From NCBI RefSeq assembly GCF_010183535.1, contig NC_071331.1, positions 1,612,001 through 1,676,000 of the forward strand: a stretch of DNA of 64,000 nucleotides, written 5' to 3'. Within the stretch, counting starts at the first letter, position 1; every line of letters begins with the position of its first letter. Source of the DNA: Caenorhabditis remanei. Lineage: Eukaryota; Nematoda; Chromadorea; Rhabditida; Rhabditidae. The notes under the pieces are model-generated. The model was not told the origin of the DNA. It did no database searches and saw only the letters and a list, made by a program, of their open reading frames with translations. Shown piece by piece: positions 12,114-23,800 of the stretch. The translations under genes were made by a program, and so were the position numbers.

Positions 12114-12690
12114 ATGGAGAACATGAGCAGTAAGATGTCGTTCACGGAGCCTGGAGTGAGACTATTGATAGAAGAGAAACGAATGATCATAAGTTAACTT
12201 TCTGTTACAGTGACTTTATTAGTATTATTTGGAAAAAAGTCTTGTTCCTACTTGTAATTCCCACAGAGGTAATAGAATTCTGTTATGAAACAAACACTCC
12301 ATTGCAATCTCGTTACCTTTCTTTATCCTAACCTCTAATTGCCACTTTCTGTGTATCTCTAATTGCCACTTTCTGTGTAAATTACTGATATGTCAATATC
12401 GAAACAGTAAAAATGAATCTATCGAAAAACATTTTCCAGAAAATTTTCCCTTGAGATTTTGCGCAACCACCTTCCCCCAATTTCCAACATTACTTTTTTC
12501 AAGTTCGCAACATACATTTTTATGATAAACTGTTTCATCGAAAAAATATCTAATCAATGACCATCTTACTTATATATTTTTTAAAATTTAACAGATGCCG
12601 AATTCCATACACTCATGGTAGTTCTGTTATAGATGTCAAAAAAAAATTTTTGAACTGGAAAATCAAAAAGGTGAACCAGAGAAATTCCAG
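12114..12690 (+). pseudogene. Broken hlh-17-like bHLH copy (exon 1 plus exon 2 fragment)
   Basis: Exon 1 starts at the same ATG as in genes A-C and encodes [18 protein letters not shown] deletion of about 55 bp then removes the end of exon 1 and its GTGAGTG splice donor, fusing the exon to intron sequence so that the frame runs on to a stop at 12,197. Near 12,597 an acceptor-like CAG is followed by an exon 2 fragment from which about 40 bp coding for helix 1 is missing. No exon 3 was found. A functional protein is excluded. Confidence 0.85.
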
Positions 12691-13233
12691 TCTTTAGAGC
12701 AAATTTTTGTTAATACATGTTTTATTGTTTTGAAAAACAGGTTTGGGCGATTGATTGTCTACTGATACAATATGTTTCTCTCGTCATTGGTTCCTAATAT
12801 TGGGATATGAACATTCCAGCAGAAGTTGTCATTATGGTGAAACACTAGATTTGTGGAAGTTATCAGTTATTGACCCGGAACTTGAGTTTACGATGCACAA
12901 ATATTATTTTCTATGATTCACAATAATTAACCGTTTTAATGGATTCTGAAATTAGTTTGTAATAGATGCATTTGCTAAATTGGGCCGTCGAGACACACAT
13001 GAATAACTTGTTCACGATAAATGTGCATTGTGCTGGTGGAGTATACATAAACATTCAAAATTGTTAGAATCCAGGTGATAGTATACAGAAAATATATATG
13101 TTTACTTCAGAGAATTTTGACGGTTTCTGTTTCAAAAAGCTCAATTAGTGCGTCAATTTCATTTATACCTCAGTATATTGGTTTTTCCTTGATTTCCTCT
13201 CGTACCCTTCATTGTACTTTCTTTTCCCACATG
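12691..13233. other. AT-rich intergenic sequence
   Basis: Similar to 9,690-9,860, another sign of block duplication. Holds a piRNA octamer at 13,127 with CAGT start 40 nt downstream. No gene seen. Confidence 0.5.
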
Positions 13234-13380
13234 CTCTGAATTTATATGTACAGTCTCAATTCAAAAAGTTATGACAATTCAAATGAAAATTTCACCTCTC
13301 GTTTGGACACTTCCGATGAGTTTCTACATCAATTTGAACAGATCGTTCTGTGTTTTCAGAATTAAAAAAAAACGTGAAAC
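13234..13380 (+). repeat. R unit 2 (degenerate)
   Basis: Retains CTCTGAATT, a decayed TACATCCG block, AATTCAAATG and CAGATCG. It has lost the E-box core CAGCTG and most of the 3' half. A minus-strand piRNA octamer occurs at 13,375. Confidence 0.55.
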
Positions 13381-14003
13381 AGGATGTTTAGGGCTAAACT
13401 TCAGTGTTTTGTTTTATTATTTTTATTCTGGTTCAGAAACTTAATTTAATAACGCGTATATATTTTCAGGTGCTGGTTCTTCCATTTTGTCGCCAGTTTT
13501 CCCTCTTCATGCCCTGATGACCAATAAGACTACTTCCATTATTTCACCAATGAGGCACTATTTCATAACACTGCTCTTCTTTGTGTGATATTTGCAATTC
13601 ATATAATGGGCTGTCACGAAAAGATCATTGGTTTCAGAACTATTTCAAAAATAGTTGAAAACATTCTTTCTCCAATGCTCCAGGTACAGTCGATGAACAG
13701 AAATGGATACATTAAGAATGATTTTCGAGGATGTTAATCTCTTGGAAAACATCAAAAATGTTGATAATACGGATACTCTTGATTGAAACTGTTTTTGAAA
13801 CTTTCCATATATTTTAAGTGTTTTCAGAAATAGATTTGACTTGAAATAAGTTTAGCTTTGTTGCTGTTCTAACCGCTTGTAAAAAGGAAATATGAACTGT
13901 AAGTGACAGTGTTCGTCTCTTCTATTCTATAGAATAATTGAATCTGAATAAAACATTGAAAAAGGAGGAATATTTTAGTTTCAAATTTTCAAATAACTGA
14001 AAT
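13381..14003. other. AT-rich spacer, duplicated block T copy 1
   Basis: Similar to 27,120-27,530 and 41,580-42,000 (landmark GGTTTCAGAACTATTTCAAAAATAG). No gene seen. Confidence 0.5.
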
Positions 14004-14011
14004 GTTATCTG

Positions 14012-14361
14012 CAGACTTGCAAAATATCGGCCCGGCCCGGCTCGGCCCGTCGGCCCGGCCCGGCCCGGCCCGGTCGGCCCGGAGTCAAAAAATGAGCACA
14101 ACTTTTTCACAAAATTTTTCGAAATTTTTTGAAATTTTCGTCAAAAATAGTCAAAAATCCTATGTAAACTTGAGTTTTATCGATATGTAAAAACATAGTC
14201 GAAAATTCGACTTTTTTGCGAAAAAATCAAAAAATTTTCAAAACAATTCAAATTTTCAAATTTTTGTACTGTGACCCGGGCCGACCGGGCCGGGCCGGGC
14301 CGGGCCGGGCCGGTGAAAATTCTCAAATCGGCCCGGCCCGGCCCGGCCCGTTGCAAGTATG
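14012..14361. mobile_element. GGCCCGG-rich hAT-like mini-element
   Basis: Ends CAGACTTGCAA / TTGCAAGTATG, flanked by an exact 8-bp duplication GTTATCTG at 14,004-14,011 and 14,362-14,369. The sister block has the empty site (GTTATCTG once, 27,529-27,536). Subterminal arrays of GGCCCGG (left) and its complement (right) make two strong GC islands in an AT-rich area. No coding frame is credible. Confidence 0.85.
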
Positions 14362-14369
14362 GTTATCTG

Positions 14370-14732
14370 TTCCGTGATGATCACAACAGTCAGCGCTTCA
14401 CACATATTCAATTCTTAGTATTCTTTTCTAGATACAACAATTAGTATTGTTCTCCAACTGAAATATTCTGTTATTTGTATAAATCGAATGGTTAATAATG
14501 AGTTTCTAGAATATGAGGTAGCTTCAGGTCATCACATCGTCCCATTGTATAGCTTAGAAGGTTCTTCAGATTATATTGCTCTTCAATCCAATCCATCTAT
14601 TGAGAAATTAATATAAAAATATTGTAAACAAATATAACTAGTTTTTGTAGCAGTGATCAATAATAAGTCAACTTTTTTCGTGGTTGCCCATTTTATCGCA
14701 CTGTTTTCCCCTCACCCTCTTTATTTTTCCGC
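14370..14732. other. AT-rich spacer
   Basis: Continuation of block T, matching about 27,540-27,880. No gene seen. Confidence 0.5.
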
Positions 14733-14950
14733 ATTTCTTAAATTAATACATCCGCTCGTTGAGATCTAATCTCTATTCATGAAAATGAGTAGAGAGTTCT
14801 TTAAAGAATTTCCGACCAGCTGTTGCATCTGTGGAAGAACATTGGAACAGATTGCTTCACACTTTCGATGCTTTGAAATTAACTTTTACTGTTTCACAAT
14901 GTTGATTTGATTTTCTCTTGTTTTCATAAAGCGTTCTCCTTTTCACTTCC
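14733..14950 (+). repeat. R unit 3
   Basis: Variant with TTAAATTAATACATCCGCTCG. Contains CAGCTGTTGCATCTG, GAACATTGGAACAGATTG and an intact piRNA octamer at 14,889-14,896. A 42-codon frame opens at ATGAGTAGAGAG and closes just after the octamer. Nearly identical to unit 4. Confidence 0.8.
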
Positions 14951-14955
14951 ATTGT
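14935..14955 (+). ncRNA. Predicted 21U-RNA (piRNA), R unit 3
   Basis: Octamer at 14,889-14,896; CGTT start with T 39 nt downstream. The start tetramer and spacing are the same in units 4 and 7 and in the duplicated piece at 28,811, but the 21-nt bodies differ after the first 5-6 nt. Confidence 0.55.
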
Positions 14956-14967
14956 TTTCAATTTTTA

Positions 14968-16045
14968 TACAGTGCGCGTCATAAATATGCGCCACCCCTC
15001 GAAATCGGTGTTTTCGGGAAAGTGAGGTGTTTTTTTGGAAAATCGTTATTAAAATCGAATTCAGCGTATCAAAAAACCTATATTCCCAAGTTTTGAGAAA
15101 AAAATGTCGAAAAATACGTTCAGACCACCAAAAAGTCGCTTAAACGGCCGCGTCATAAATATACGCCACCTCCCAAAAAATGAGAAATAGTTCAAATTTT
15201 GTCGAATTTCTTCAAATTTTTTGAAGAAATTCGTTCAGGAAACAAAGTTTAATAATGTTTTTGAACACTTACTCGACAGTTCTCAAAAAATTCTTGTGAG
15301 ATTTTGAAAAATCAGCACTTTTTGGCGATTTTTGTGATTTTTAAGAAATTACAGTTATTATCTGGTCTCGAAGTACAGTACTTGTTTGTTTTTTGACATT
15401 TTTAGGACAAACATTACTCAATCTTCCTATTTCAATACGTTTCGATGTCTGAAATTGATATTCCACGTCTTATTTCATTCGATTCAGGCAACTCGAGTCA
15501 ACTAGGTCTGTAAGCATTGTGAGTTATAGGCTAGGAATGAGATTTCAGGCGTACTGGAGGACCGAGTATAGGTTGAAAATGCATGGATCATCTAAATTAG
15601 GGGTTACTTCTTCAATTTACCTACATGCCTTGAAAATCTACCCTTGGTAAGAACCACTGATATCCTTTCAAGTGAGCGAACGAAGCTGCCGTGTATTAGG
15701 TATTTGTTTCACACCTGTTTGTCACAGATCTTGTCTGTACACCTTTATCAGCCTATCAATTGCTCAAGATAACATGTGTAGTTAATTCAAACTACGTAAT
15801 TAAACCCATATTTTGCTTATATACATAAATGAGTACGTGACATAAGCTGCAGTTAGATTAGTTGTACCATTTTAATTACCATGAACTTGTGAAGAGCTAG
15901 GGCTTTCCCCCGGGGCGAATCAAGATAAGTTAAGAATTTTTTGATTTGTTCAAATTAAGAGGGAACAGTCTTACAGAGAATGCGTTATATGTTTTCATGT
16001 GCTACTTCTTCATTTGAATTACAGCAAGAGAACAGATTCTTCGAA
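14968..16045. mobile_element. Unidentified insertion splitting a duplicated R-unit pair
   Basis: The segment 14,600-14,950 is repeated at about 16,045-16,380, and this ~1-kb stretch lies between. It begins TACAGTGCGCGTCATAAATA, and the motif GCGTCATAAATATRCGCCACC occurs twice (14,976 and 15,152). TA followed by CAGTG resembles a Tc1/mariner terminus, but I see no matching right end. A CTTACAGAGAATGCGTTATA end related to the 596-983 element lies near 15,972. No coding region found. Confidence 0.4.
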
Positions 16046-16166
16046 TTAATTTAAAAATATTGTAAACAAATATCACTAGTTTTTGTAGCAGTGATCAATA
16101 ATAAGTCAACTTTTTTCGTGGTTGCCCATTGTATCGCATTGTTTTCCCCTCACCCTCTTTATTTTT

Positions 16167-16395
16167 CCGCATTTCTTAAATTGATACATCCGCTCGTTGA
16201 GATCTAATTTCTATTCATAAAAATGAGTAGAGAGTTCTTTGAAGCATTTCCGACCAGCTGTTACATCTGGGGAAGAACATTGGAACAGATTGCTTCACAC
16301 TTTCGATGCTTTGAAATTAACTTTTACTGTTTCACAATGTTGATTTGATTTTCTCTTGTTTTCATACAGCGTTCTCTAACAGGGTCCTTCAAATT
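16167..16395 (+). repeat. R unit 4
   Basis: Near-identical to unit 3. Intact piRNA octamer at 16,327-16,334. After CATACAGCG the sequence diverges, so the piRNA body differs from that of unit 3. Confidence 0.8.
16373..16393 (+). ncRNA. Predicted 21U-RNA (piRNA), R unit 4
   Basis: Octamer 16,327-16,334, CGTT start tetramer, T exactly 39 nt downstream. Confidence 0.55.
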
Positions 16396-17121
16396 CACTT
16401 CCACTGTTTTTCTAATTTTGATATATTTTTCTCTTCGTCTTATAATGTTAAAATCGTAGATAAAGTTTATTTCGAGTTGTTTATAGCTGCAATTACAATC
16501 GATTGACAGCTTGAAAACCATCTAACAAGGAAAAATAGTAATCTCTCCTGTCAACTAAATCAGTTGTTCTCTTTGTTTCAAGAACAATGTTTGGTTTCCA
16601 CTTTAAAATCCTACTTCATTTGTTTTCCCGGCCAGGTTGATTATCGACCCTTCGCAATTTCGAACTCGAAACTTTAAATCATTTTCACCTGTTTTTGAAA
16701 TAGTTTTCTCGGAGTACTAGCTTTTTCTGTGACTCCACTTGAAATTTGATTGGATTTTTGATCACTAACATGCTAGCTTACACAGAATACACAGAATTGA
16801 AGTTCCAATTGTAAAGAAAAGATTTCGAAAGTGGAGTTTCAAAATTGAAATTTTAACGGAATCAGTGTTAAGATATAATGTGCTTAATTAAATATCATCC
16901 TTATTAGTATGTTCTTAGGTTTTATGAATAAAAATAACTCTTTTTGATTTATTACATTTTTTCTGTTCCAATTGACGGGTATTGTTTATTTAAATAACAC
17001 AAAAACCAGTGATTCATTGGAAAATAAATCTCTAAAATCGTTATTTTCCTTGTCTAAACGCTAACTTAATTCATAGCCTCTTCAAAAGCACCACATTTTA
17101 CCCCATTTTCCTCTTTTCCCC
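16396..17121. other. Duplicated spacer
   Basis: Non-coding; matches about 28,880-30,050 without the insertions found there (landmarks TTTTCTCGGAGTACTAGC and CAATTGACGGGTATTG). No gene seen. Confidence 0.5.
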
Positions 17122-17360
17122 GCATGCTCTGAATTGATACATCCGCCAATTGAGATCTAATCTCTATTCATATAAATGGGAGAGAGTTATGACAATTCAA
17201 ATGGAAGAAACCCCTCCCTCATCCTTTGGGCACTTCTGACCATCTGTTGCATCAAGGGAAGAGCATTGGAACAGATTGTTTCATCGTTTTGGATATTTTG
17301 AAACTAACTCTTACTGTTTCGCAATGTTGATTTGCTTATCTCTTTTTTTTCTTAAAATTA
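17122..17360 (+). repeat. R unit 5
   Basis: CTCTGAATTGATACATCCGCC type. E-box variant CATCTGTTGCATC, then GAGCATTGGAACAGATTG. The octamer is mutated to CTGTTTCG at 17,314. A stop codon (TTCTGACC) interrupts the frame in which some other units are open. Confidence 0.75.
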
Positions 17361-17463
17361 CTAGACCACGGAATACAGAATCTGAAAAAACAGTTTCCGT
17401 CATCACTCTTTCGTTTCAGTTTTGTTGCATAACTGTCTGCTCCGGAATGTTACTTTATAGGTA

Positions 17464-17880
17464 TTATCGGAATAAAAAAGTTCCGACATTTTTTACCGAC
17501 GCGCAAGAGTCGCGGTACTGGTAGATCAGAAACGCCCACTCATCATAAACATTTCTTCTGCAAAATCAGGGCACGGTTTCATTGCATTCGCGGGTGAAGT
17601 TTTGTTTAAAAATACCACTTTTTAAATAAAATTTGACCTATTTCCCTTAAAATTTCATTTCCACCATGAAGTTTGAGGAAAAAAGATCAAATTTTAAAGG
17701 AAATAGGTCAAATTTTATTTAAAAAGTGGTATTTTCAAACAAAACTTCACCCGCGAATGCAATGAAACCGTGCCCTGATTTTGCAGAAGAAATGTTTATG
17801 ATGAGTGGGCGTTTCTGATCTACCAGTACCGCGACTCTTGCGCGTCGGTAAAAAATGTCGGAACTTTTTTATTCCGATAA
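17464..17880. mobile_element. Near-perfect 417-bp palindromic MITE
   Basis: The arms (about 190 bp each) are almost exact reverse complements, from TTATCGGAATAAAAAAG at the left to CTTTTTTATTCCGATAA at the right, with the centre near 17,665. It is flanked by TA on both sides, consistent with a TA target duplication of the Tc1/mariner type. It carries GC-rich blocks (CGCGTCGGTAAAAAATGTCG). No coding capacity. Confidence 0.8.
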
Positions 17881-17882
17881 TA

Positions 17883-18776
17883 GATTAGATAAAATGAATC
17901 ATTTAATAAAACCCACAATCTCTAGAGCCTTTTATATGTTTTTGAAACGGTTATATAGATCGGAACTTCAAAAAACCAACAAGCTAGCTCACTGGATGTA
18001 TACAAAGTTAAACTTTCAGTTTCAGAAAATAGTTTTGGAAGCTTCAGAGTGTTGTTCAACGTTCAATTTTTAAGTGCAATAATTGATCCATTTTTTCATT
18101 TTACATACAACCTGCCACAGTGTTATTGGTTACTACCATATCGGTTACTGACGCATTTTTCGTGTAGCCTGTTAATCTCACCGCCACAGTGATTATTGTG
18201 ATCTCTGAAAAATGTTCGATCTCAAGTTATGGTGGGAACGCCTTTTTGAAACATGAAGCACATTTTGAGCTTTTTTGGTTTGCAATAACTTTTACCGAAA
18301 ATCCAAAACGACCATCTGATAGGAAATTCTGTATATTTCAGTTTAAGTTATCATATGTTAATTTTGGTAGTCTGAAAATTTGTTTTCAGGAAAAATCAGC
18401 GTTTTTGAAACAAAAGTCGAGAAAAATAAGTTTATCATTTTTGTAATTTACAAATGCGCTCTAATGAAAAAAAAATATATATCGATAATTCTAACACAAT
18501 TCCTAGCAATATCAGCCAATGGAAATCCAACCACTTATAATGAACATCTGATACAGTGAAAAAAACACCTTGAATAGCAGTATTTCGATTTATTAAGATT
18601 TTTTCTGTTCCACTTGAGATGTATCCCTTCTTTGAATTATACAGAAATCACTTCGAGTTTTTGTCTATCTCGAGATCCCTTTTTTATTGTCCGATGCAGT
18701 CGCACTTTTTACAACACTCCCTTCTCTTTTTAAATACTTTCCCGCATAATCACCCGTTTTCCTCTCGTTTTCCCGC
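17883..18776. other. Duplicated spacer
   Basis: Non-coding, sharing GAATCATTTAATAAAACC with about 30,388 and 44,070. The 72- and 85-codon frames here have no counterpart that stays open in the sister blocks. Confidence 0.5.
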
Positions 18777-19045
18777 ATGCTCTGAATTGATACATCCGCT
18801 CGTTGAGATCTAATCTCTATTCATGAAAAGAGGGAGGAGAGTTATGACAATTCAAATGGAAGGAATCCTCCTTTGGAGCATTTCCGACCAGCTGTTGCAT
18901 CAAGGGAAGAGCATTGGAACAGATTGTTTTCTGGTTTCTATGCTTTCATTGAGAGTGTGTTTTGATGATACATAGATATCATTAGGAAATAAGGTCTTAC
19001 TGTTTTACAATTTCGATATATTTTTCTCTTGCTTTCATAAAATTA
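18777..19045 (+). repeat. R unit 6
   Basis: CTCTGAATTGATACATCCGCTCG type with CAGCTGTTGCATC and GAGCATTGGAACAGATTG. The 3' half follows the longer 'GAGAGTGTGTTTTGATGATA' form shared with units 9 and 12. It directly precedes block S of gene A. Confidence 0.75.
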
Positions 19046-19082
19046 CTATAAGTTGAATGTATCTCTGACCTGCTTATATTAC

Positions 19083-19232
19083 GAATTCAATTTCTTTGTG
19101 CAAGGAACGCTCGTTCCGCCCCTCGCGGCTGCCACGCCCACTCCCCTTTCAGCACTGCGTTCAATTTTTGAACACTGTCGCAAGAAATGGCTGCAATGCG
19201 AGCGTTCCTTACACAGAAAAATTGAAATCATA
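19083..19232. mobile_element. Short GC-rich inverted-repeat element, copy 1
   Basis: Terminal inverted repeats AATTCAATTTCTTTGTGCAA and its near-complement, extended by GGAACGCTCG / CGAGCGTTCC. The middle is GC-rich (CGCCCCTCGCGGCTGCCACG). The sister copy at 44,809-44,960 sits at the same place relative to its R unit, so the insertion predates that duplication. It is absent from block S copy 1. Confidence 0.65.
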
Positions 19233-20540
19233 ATAGTTTCGAAATTCTAATGACAACTCAAGAAACATCTTAAAAGGACAAAGTAATCTTCCCTGTCAAC
19301 AACAAAAGTTTTTCTCTCTGTTTCAAGAACTCTGTTTCCCTTTGTTTTCACAATTGTAACATTTGCGCAGTCGTTTATAGGAATAATTCTGATCCTCCAA
19401 GTAAAATAACCACCTTCTCACTATTCCTATTCATTATAACAAGTTCCAAGGATATCTAATGAAGCTCCATGGTGCATTACGTATTTCTATTGCATAATCT
19501 ATGCATTTTCAATAGATTCCTTTCACATATTAGCTTCTGCATACTAGAATTCAGATAGTTGTTTCGCCTGAGACGATCTCATTAACTTTATATTAATAAC
19601 TTCTATATTTCCCATTTTCTTGAAGCAGTTTTCTTGGGAATTTAGTTATTTTCAAAAAATTACCTGCTGAAATACAGTAAACCTGTCACAGTTGCAAATG
19701 GGAAATTTGTTGAGTGAATCTTGAAAAGTCATCCAAAATGTTCATTTATGTTTTTTTTCTGTATCATATAACTGTCAAGAGTATCCGTAAAAGGTGTAGG
19801 CTAATAAACACAAGCTCCAAGTAAAAATCTATAAAAGTCCCGGAACTTCCTTGTTTTTTGCAAATTTCGATAAAAAGCCAAAATAAGGAGGAAATTAATG
19901 AATGATAATTCTTGTCAATTAAAGTATTTGGGAAACACAAAATTTAATAATGCGTTTAGCTAACTTAATTACTTTTCAGAAAATTAATTGAATTAAAATC
20001 TCGTCAAGCTCAGAAAATGATACAAGTGAGTAATGAGAAAGATATGAAGCAGGATTTTTTAAACAACAGAATTCTGTCTTGAAGTTTGAAAACAACTTGT
20101 ATGTAGATTCTAGCCGTTTCTGGATCATTACAAAAGTTCTTCACAGTCAAATTCGTCAATAATTCTTCATATGCTTTCAAATTTTTAAATTTCGACTAAA
20201 AAATTCGACTGAAAACGAATGGACTAGTGTGTAATTAAGTCACTGAAAGCACTAATTAGAAATTTTAAGCCTCTAAGTTGAATGATGGCTGAAGGTAAGA
20301 TTTATAAGACTCGAAAAATTGAAGTATCCTGGCAGCTTGAGCTATCCCAGCAAGTCGGTTTCAAAACATCCAAATTCCCATTTCATAATAATTTTATGAT
20401 GCGTTCCAAATGTTATTCATGTTTTTCTTTACTTTTATTTTATTAGAAATCAGAAATCTACCCAGCTTAGGGTGCCCAGACAGCAATAATCATAGTGCTG
20501 AAACAGGGGGAGAATATTGATATAATGGAAATCTTGTTTC
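19233..20540. other. Duplicated spacer block S, copy 2
   Basis: Non-coding. piRNA octamers at 19,318 (plus) and 20,499 (minus). The block S piRNA promoter here is CCGTTTCT (20,114-20,121). No gene seen. Confidence 0.55.
20160..20180 (+). ncRNA. Predicted 21U-RNA (piRNA), block S copy 2
   Basis: Orthologous to 11,408. CAAT start with T 39 nt past a two-mismatch octamer, so it may be a dead copy. Confidence 0.3.
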
Positions 20541-20844
20541 AACAGCAAAATTGATTCTCACTTTCTCCTATTTTCCATTTCTGATCTGTAGCACATTTTC
20601 TCTTTTCTCAATTCTCTTCCCCGGAAGCACTTGTCACTTCGTATTATCAAATCTGCCATTCTCATTTTTCACCATTGACACCCCCCCCCCCTTTGTTTCT
20701 TTTGTCTTCTTGCTCTTATTCACATTACCCCTTATCCCCCTAGGGACCTTTGGAGGGGGATACTGTAGCAAATGAATATGTGAATGGGCGGAGTTTTGTT
20801 TCAGAGAACGAAAAAAAGAGAGAAGAAGAAAAAAGAAGCTGAAA
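20541..20844 (+). promoter_or_regulatory. Promoter and leader of bHLH gene A
   Basis: Conserved block shared with genes B and C: GGAAGCACTTGTCACTT, CTGCCATTCTCATTTTTCAC, a pyrimidine tract, GATACTGTAGCAAATGAATA with a CAAATG E-box, and GTGAATGGGCGGAG. TTTGTTTCAG ends at 20,804, 40 nt before the ATG. It is a good candidate for an SL1 trans-splice acceptor (inference). Confidence 0.6.
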
Positions 20845-23800
20845 ATGGAGAACATGAGCAATAAGATGTCGTTTACGGAGCCTGGAGTGAGACTTTCGAT
20901 CAATTTGAGGGAGAGGTGAGTGAATATTTTATATATTTGGTATTGATAGAAGGAAAACGAATAATTTTAATGGGAACTTTCTGGAACAGTAGCTTTATTT
21001 GCAAATCTGGTCTTATTCACACTTCTAATTCTGAGACATTCTAGCTGAGCAAAATGATTTTTCGAGAATTTCCTGTTTTCAAACATTTCGGCTCTATTGG
21101 CAAAGAATGGTCCCAACCGCAAAGAACGGTCTCAAAAAATAAAAGAACGGTCCCAAAGAATTACATGGTCCCTACCGCAAAGAATGGTCCCAACCGCAAA
21201 GAATGGTCCCAAAATTTTGGGTGACACGAATTTCAGAATTGAATGGTCCCTACCGCAATGGTCCTTCAAAATTGATACGAAAAACTTTTCACCATTCTCT
21301 TAGGCTTAGGTTTCTTAGAAATTGGGAAAAATTGACAAATACGATTAACAACCGGTTTTGTCAATTTTTTCTCCAATTTCTAAGAAACCTAAGCCTAAGA
21401 GAATGGTGAAAAGTTTTTCGTATCAATTTTGAAGGACCATTCTTTGCGGTAGGGACCATTCAATTCTGAAATTCGTGTCACCCAAAATTTTGGGACCATT
21501 CTTTGCGGTTGGGACCATTCTTTGCGGTAGGGACCATGTAATTCGGAAATTTGGGTCACCCAAAATTTTGGGACCATTCTTTGCGGTTGGGACCGTTCTT
21601 TGCGGTTGGGACCATTCTTTGCCAATAGAGCCAACATTTCTAAAGACTAATGCGCTCGTGAAAGGTAGTGTAATCTTGGTACCAAGGAAAAATAACCGCT
21701 AAAAGCATCTTCACAAATGAGAAATTAATTTTTAATGCGCTCCACCAAAATGTCCGTGAAAAATGTCTCTTTAACTGTTTTGTGAGAGGCTTGTTCAAGT
21801 CTTTATTGTCGTTTTTAAGTGACATCCTTATGAATGAATAGATTCAATCTCCAAAACAATTAGACACATCAATTTTTAGATTTTTTTACAGTTTCTTTTA
21901 TGAAACGGGAAAACATTTTATAAATTTTATTCGTTGCGAACTGCATATACAGCAGAGTATAACTTTGCTCTCAATATAATAGTGACACTGAAACAGTGAA
22001 CCCTCATTAGGAGTGACATATTTTTTTAAGAGTTTCACTGTTTCACCGAAGTTGTTTTCCCAAGTAAAAGTCTCAACATTTGATAAACTGCCTTGTTTGA
22101 CGGAATCTATTCACCATACAGCTAAATACATGGGTTTACATGTGTTTACAGCCTCTGTTTATGATTGTGATGCAAAGTCCTATCAATAAATTAAAACAAT
22201 GAATCTTTTAAAGAAATTATATGAAACTGATAAAATTAGTAAAAAATTTTCTATTTCTATTCGTTCATTTTGAAACGCTTTTTTACGTTTTTACTTTGTA
22301 TTTGGGAGACCTATACAGATCTGTACAGTTCCTGTTTCTAACCGATCATTTATGAAACAAATTCTAACTTTTTTACTTACGTTAGAAATACATAAAATAG
22401 AAATGACGTTTTTTTGAGAAGAGTCAAAAGACTGAAAATTCGCAATTTGAGGGAAAGGTGAGTGAAAAATCGTGTTTTTATAGTTAGTTTGGTTTTATGC
22501 GGTTTGAAGCAATTTTTTTGAGAAACTTTCTGTTACAGTGACTTCATTTGTATTATTTTGAAAATGTGTCTTATTCTCATGTTTTCTTACTTTTTTTCTG
22601 CTATCAATATGATAGACGGACCAAAGTGTATGTTCTTATCCGATTGTTTTCGAATCGCTCTCTATTTTTTAACTTACAAGGGAACCTTTTTCATACACCG
22701 GTTGGGAGTTCGATGAAACTTGGTACACGTATACTTTCGACTGTGCTCAATTGAATGGCGTTGTCAGAATTTGCAGAGTTCTTCTTATTGGCTAGAAATC
22801 TCGATCTGAAAATTCTGATAATCCTAGCCTCATTTTGTCCGCGCGGGATCCCTCTTTTGACTCTCCTTATCTCAATATAAAAGCCAGCGAAAATAGCATA
22901 TTTGTCAAGGGTCCGGGCCGGGCTTTTTTTTCAAAACGTCAGGCCCGGCCCGTCATTCGACAAGTATGAAAAATAGCGCAGTGGTAAATAGACATACAAA
23001 AACAGGAGAATGCCAATTCTTCTATTGAGATATAGATACCCAAAAAAACTGAATACTCTCTCAAAAGCACTTTAGATTTTGAAGTCCTGAAACCGTAACT
23101 GTTTAAAATCAGAAATTCTTTAGCTTCAATCCTTTCGACTCATAATTAAAGATTGTGTAAACTCAAGTTTAGTGTAAAACCAAATGGTTGGACTGAAAAA
23201 CCATTACCCGTACAAAACCACGTTGTCAAATGACCCTTTCATTGATTTTTGTTGTTTAACCTACTGAACTGTTAGTGTCGAAACAGTAAATCAAATAAAG
23301 TCCCAGAAAAATTACCTCGAGAATTTATGTTTCACAAATTTCAAAAATAGAAACTTTTTTCTATCTGGCAAATTGCCAGTGCCAATCTTCTTCTTCACCG
23401 TTTCATTAAAAACACAATTTAGACTAATTTACAAAGATAACTGATACAAATCTTCTTCTCACACTTTTGACCTCAAGGTTATGCAATCACTAGGCTAGGG
23501 CAAACAAGCTCCCACCGCAACCTTCTCAACTAATATATCATTTTCCAGGTGCCGAATGCATGATTTGAATGAGGCTCTTGACGATCTTCGTACTGTAATT
23601 CCCTATGCTCATGGTGGTTCTGTGAGGAAATTGAGCAAGATTGCAACATTGCTTCTGGCTAAAAATCATATTATTATGCAAGTGAGTGCTAGAACAAATG
23701 AGGCAAGATTAGATTGAGTTAGATTTCGATTCTTGAAAATCAGAACACAAAACAGTATAGTTTTTTAGTTTTTCAATGTTTCTAAAAAAAATTTTGCTGT

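Noticed and set aside
11748..12197. 149-codon ORF as a gene
   Set aside because: It runs from promoter sequence through the broken bHLH exon 1 into deleted-intron sequence; only the [10 protein letters not shown] part is ancestral coding.
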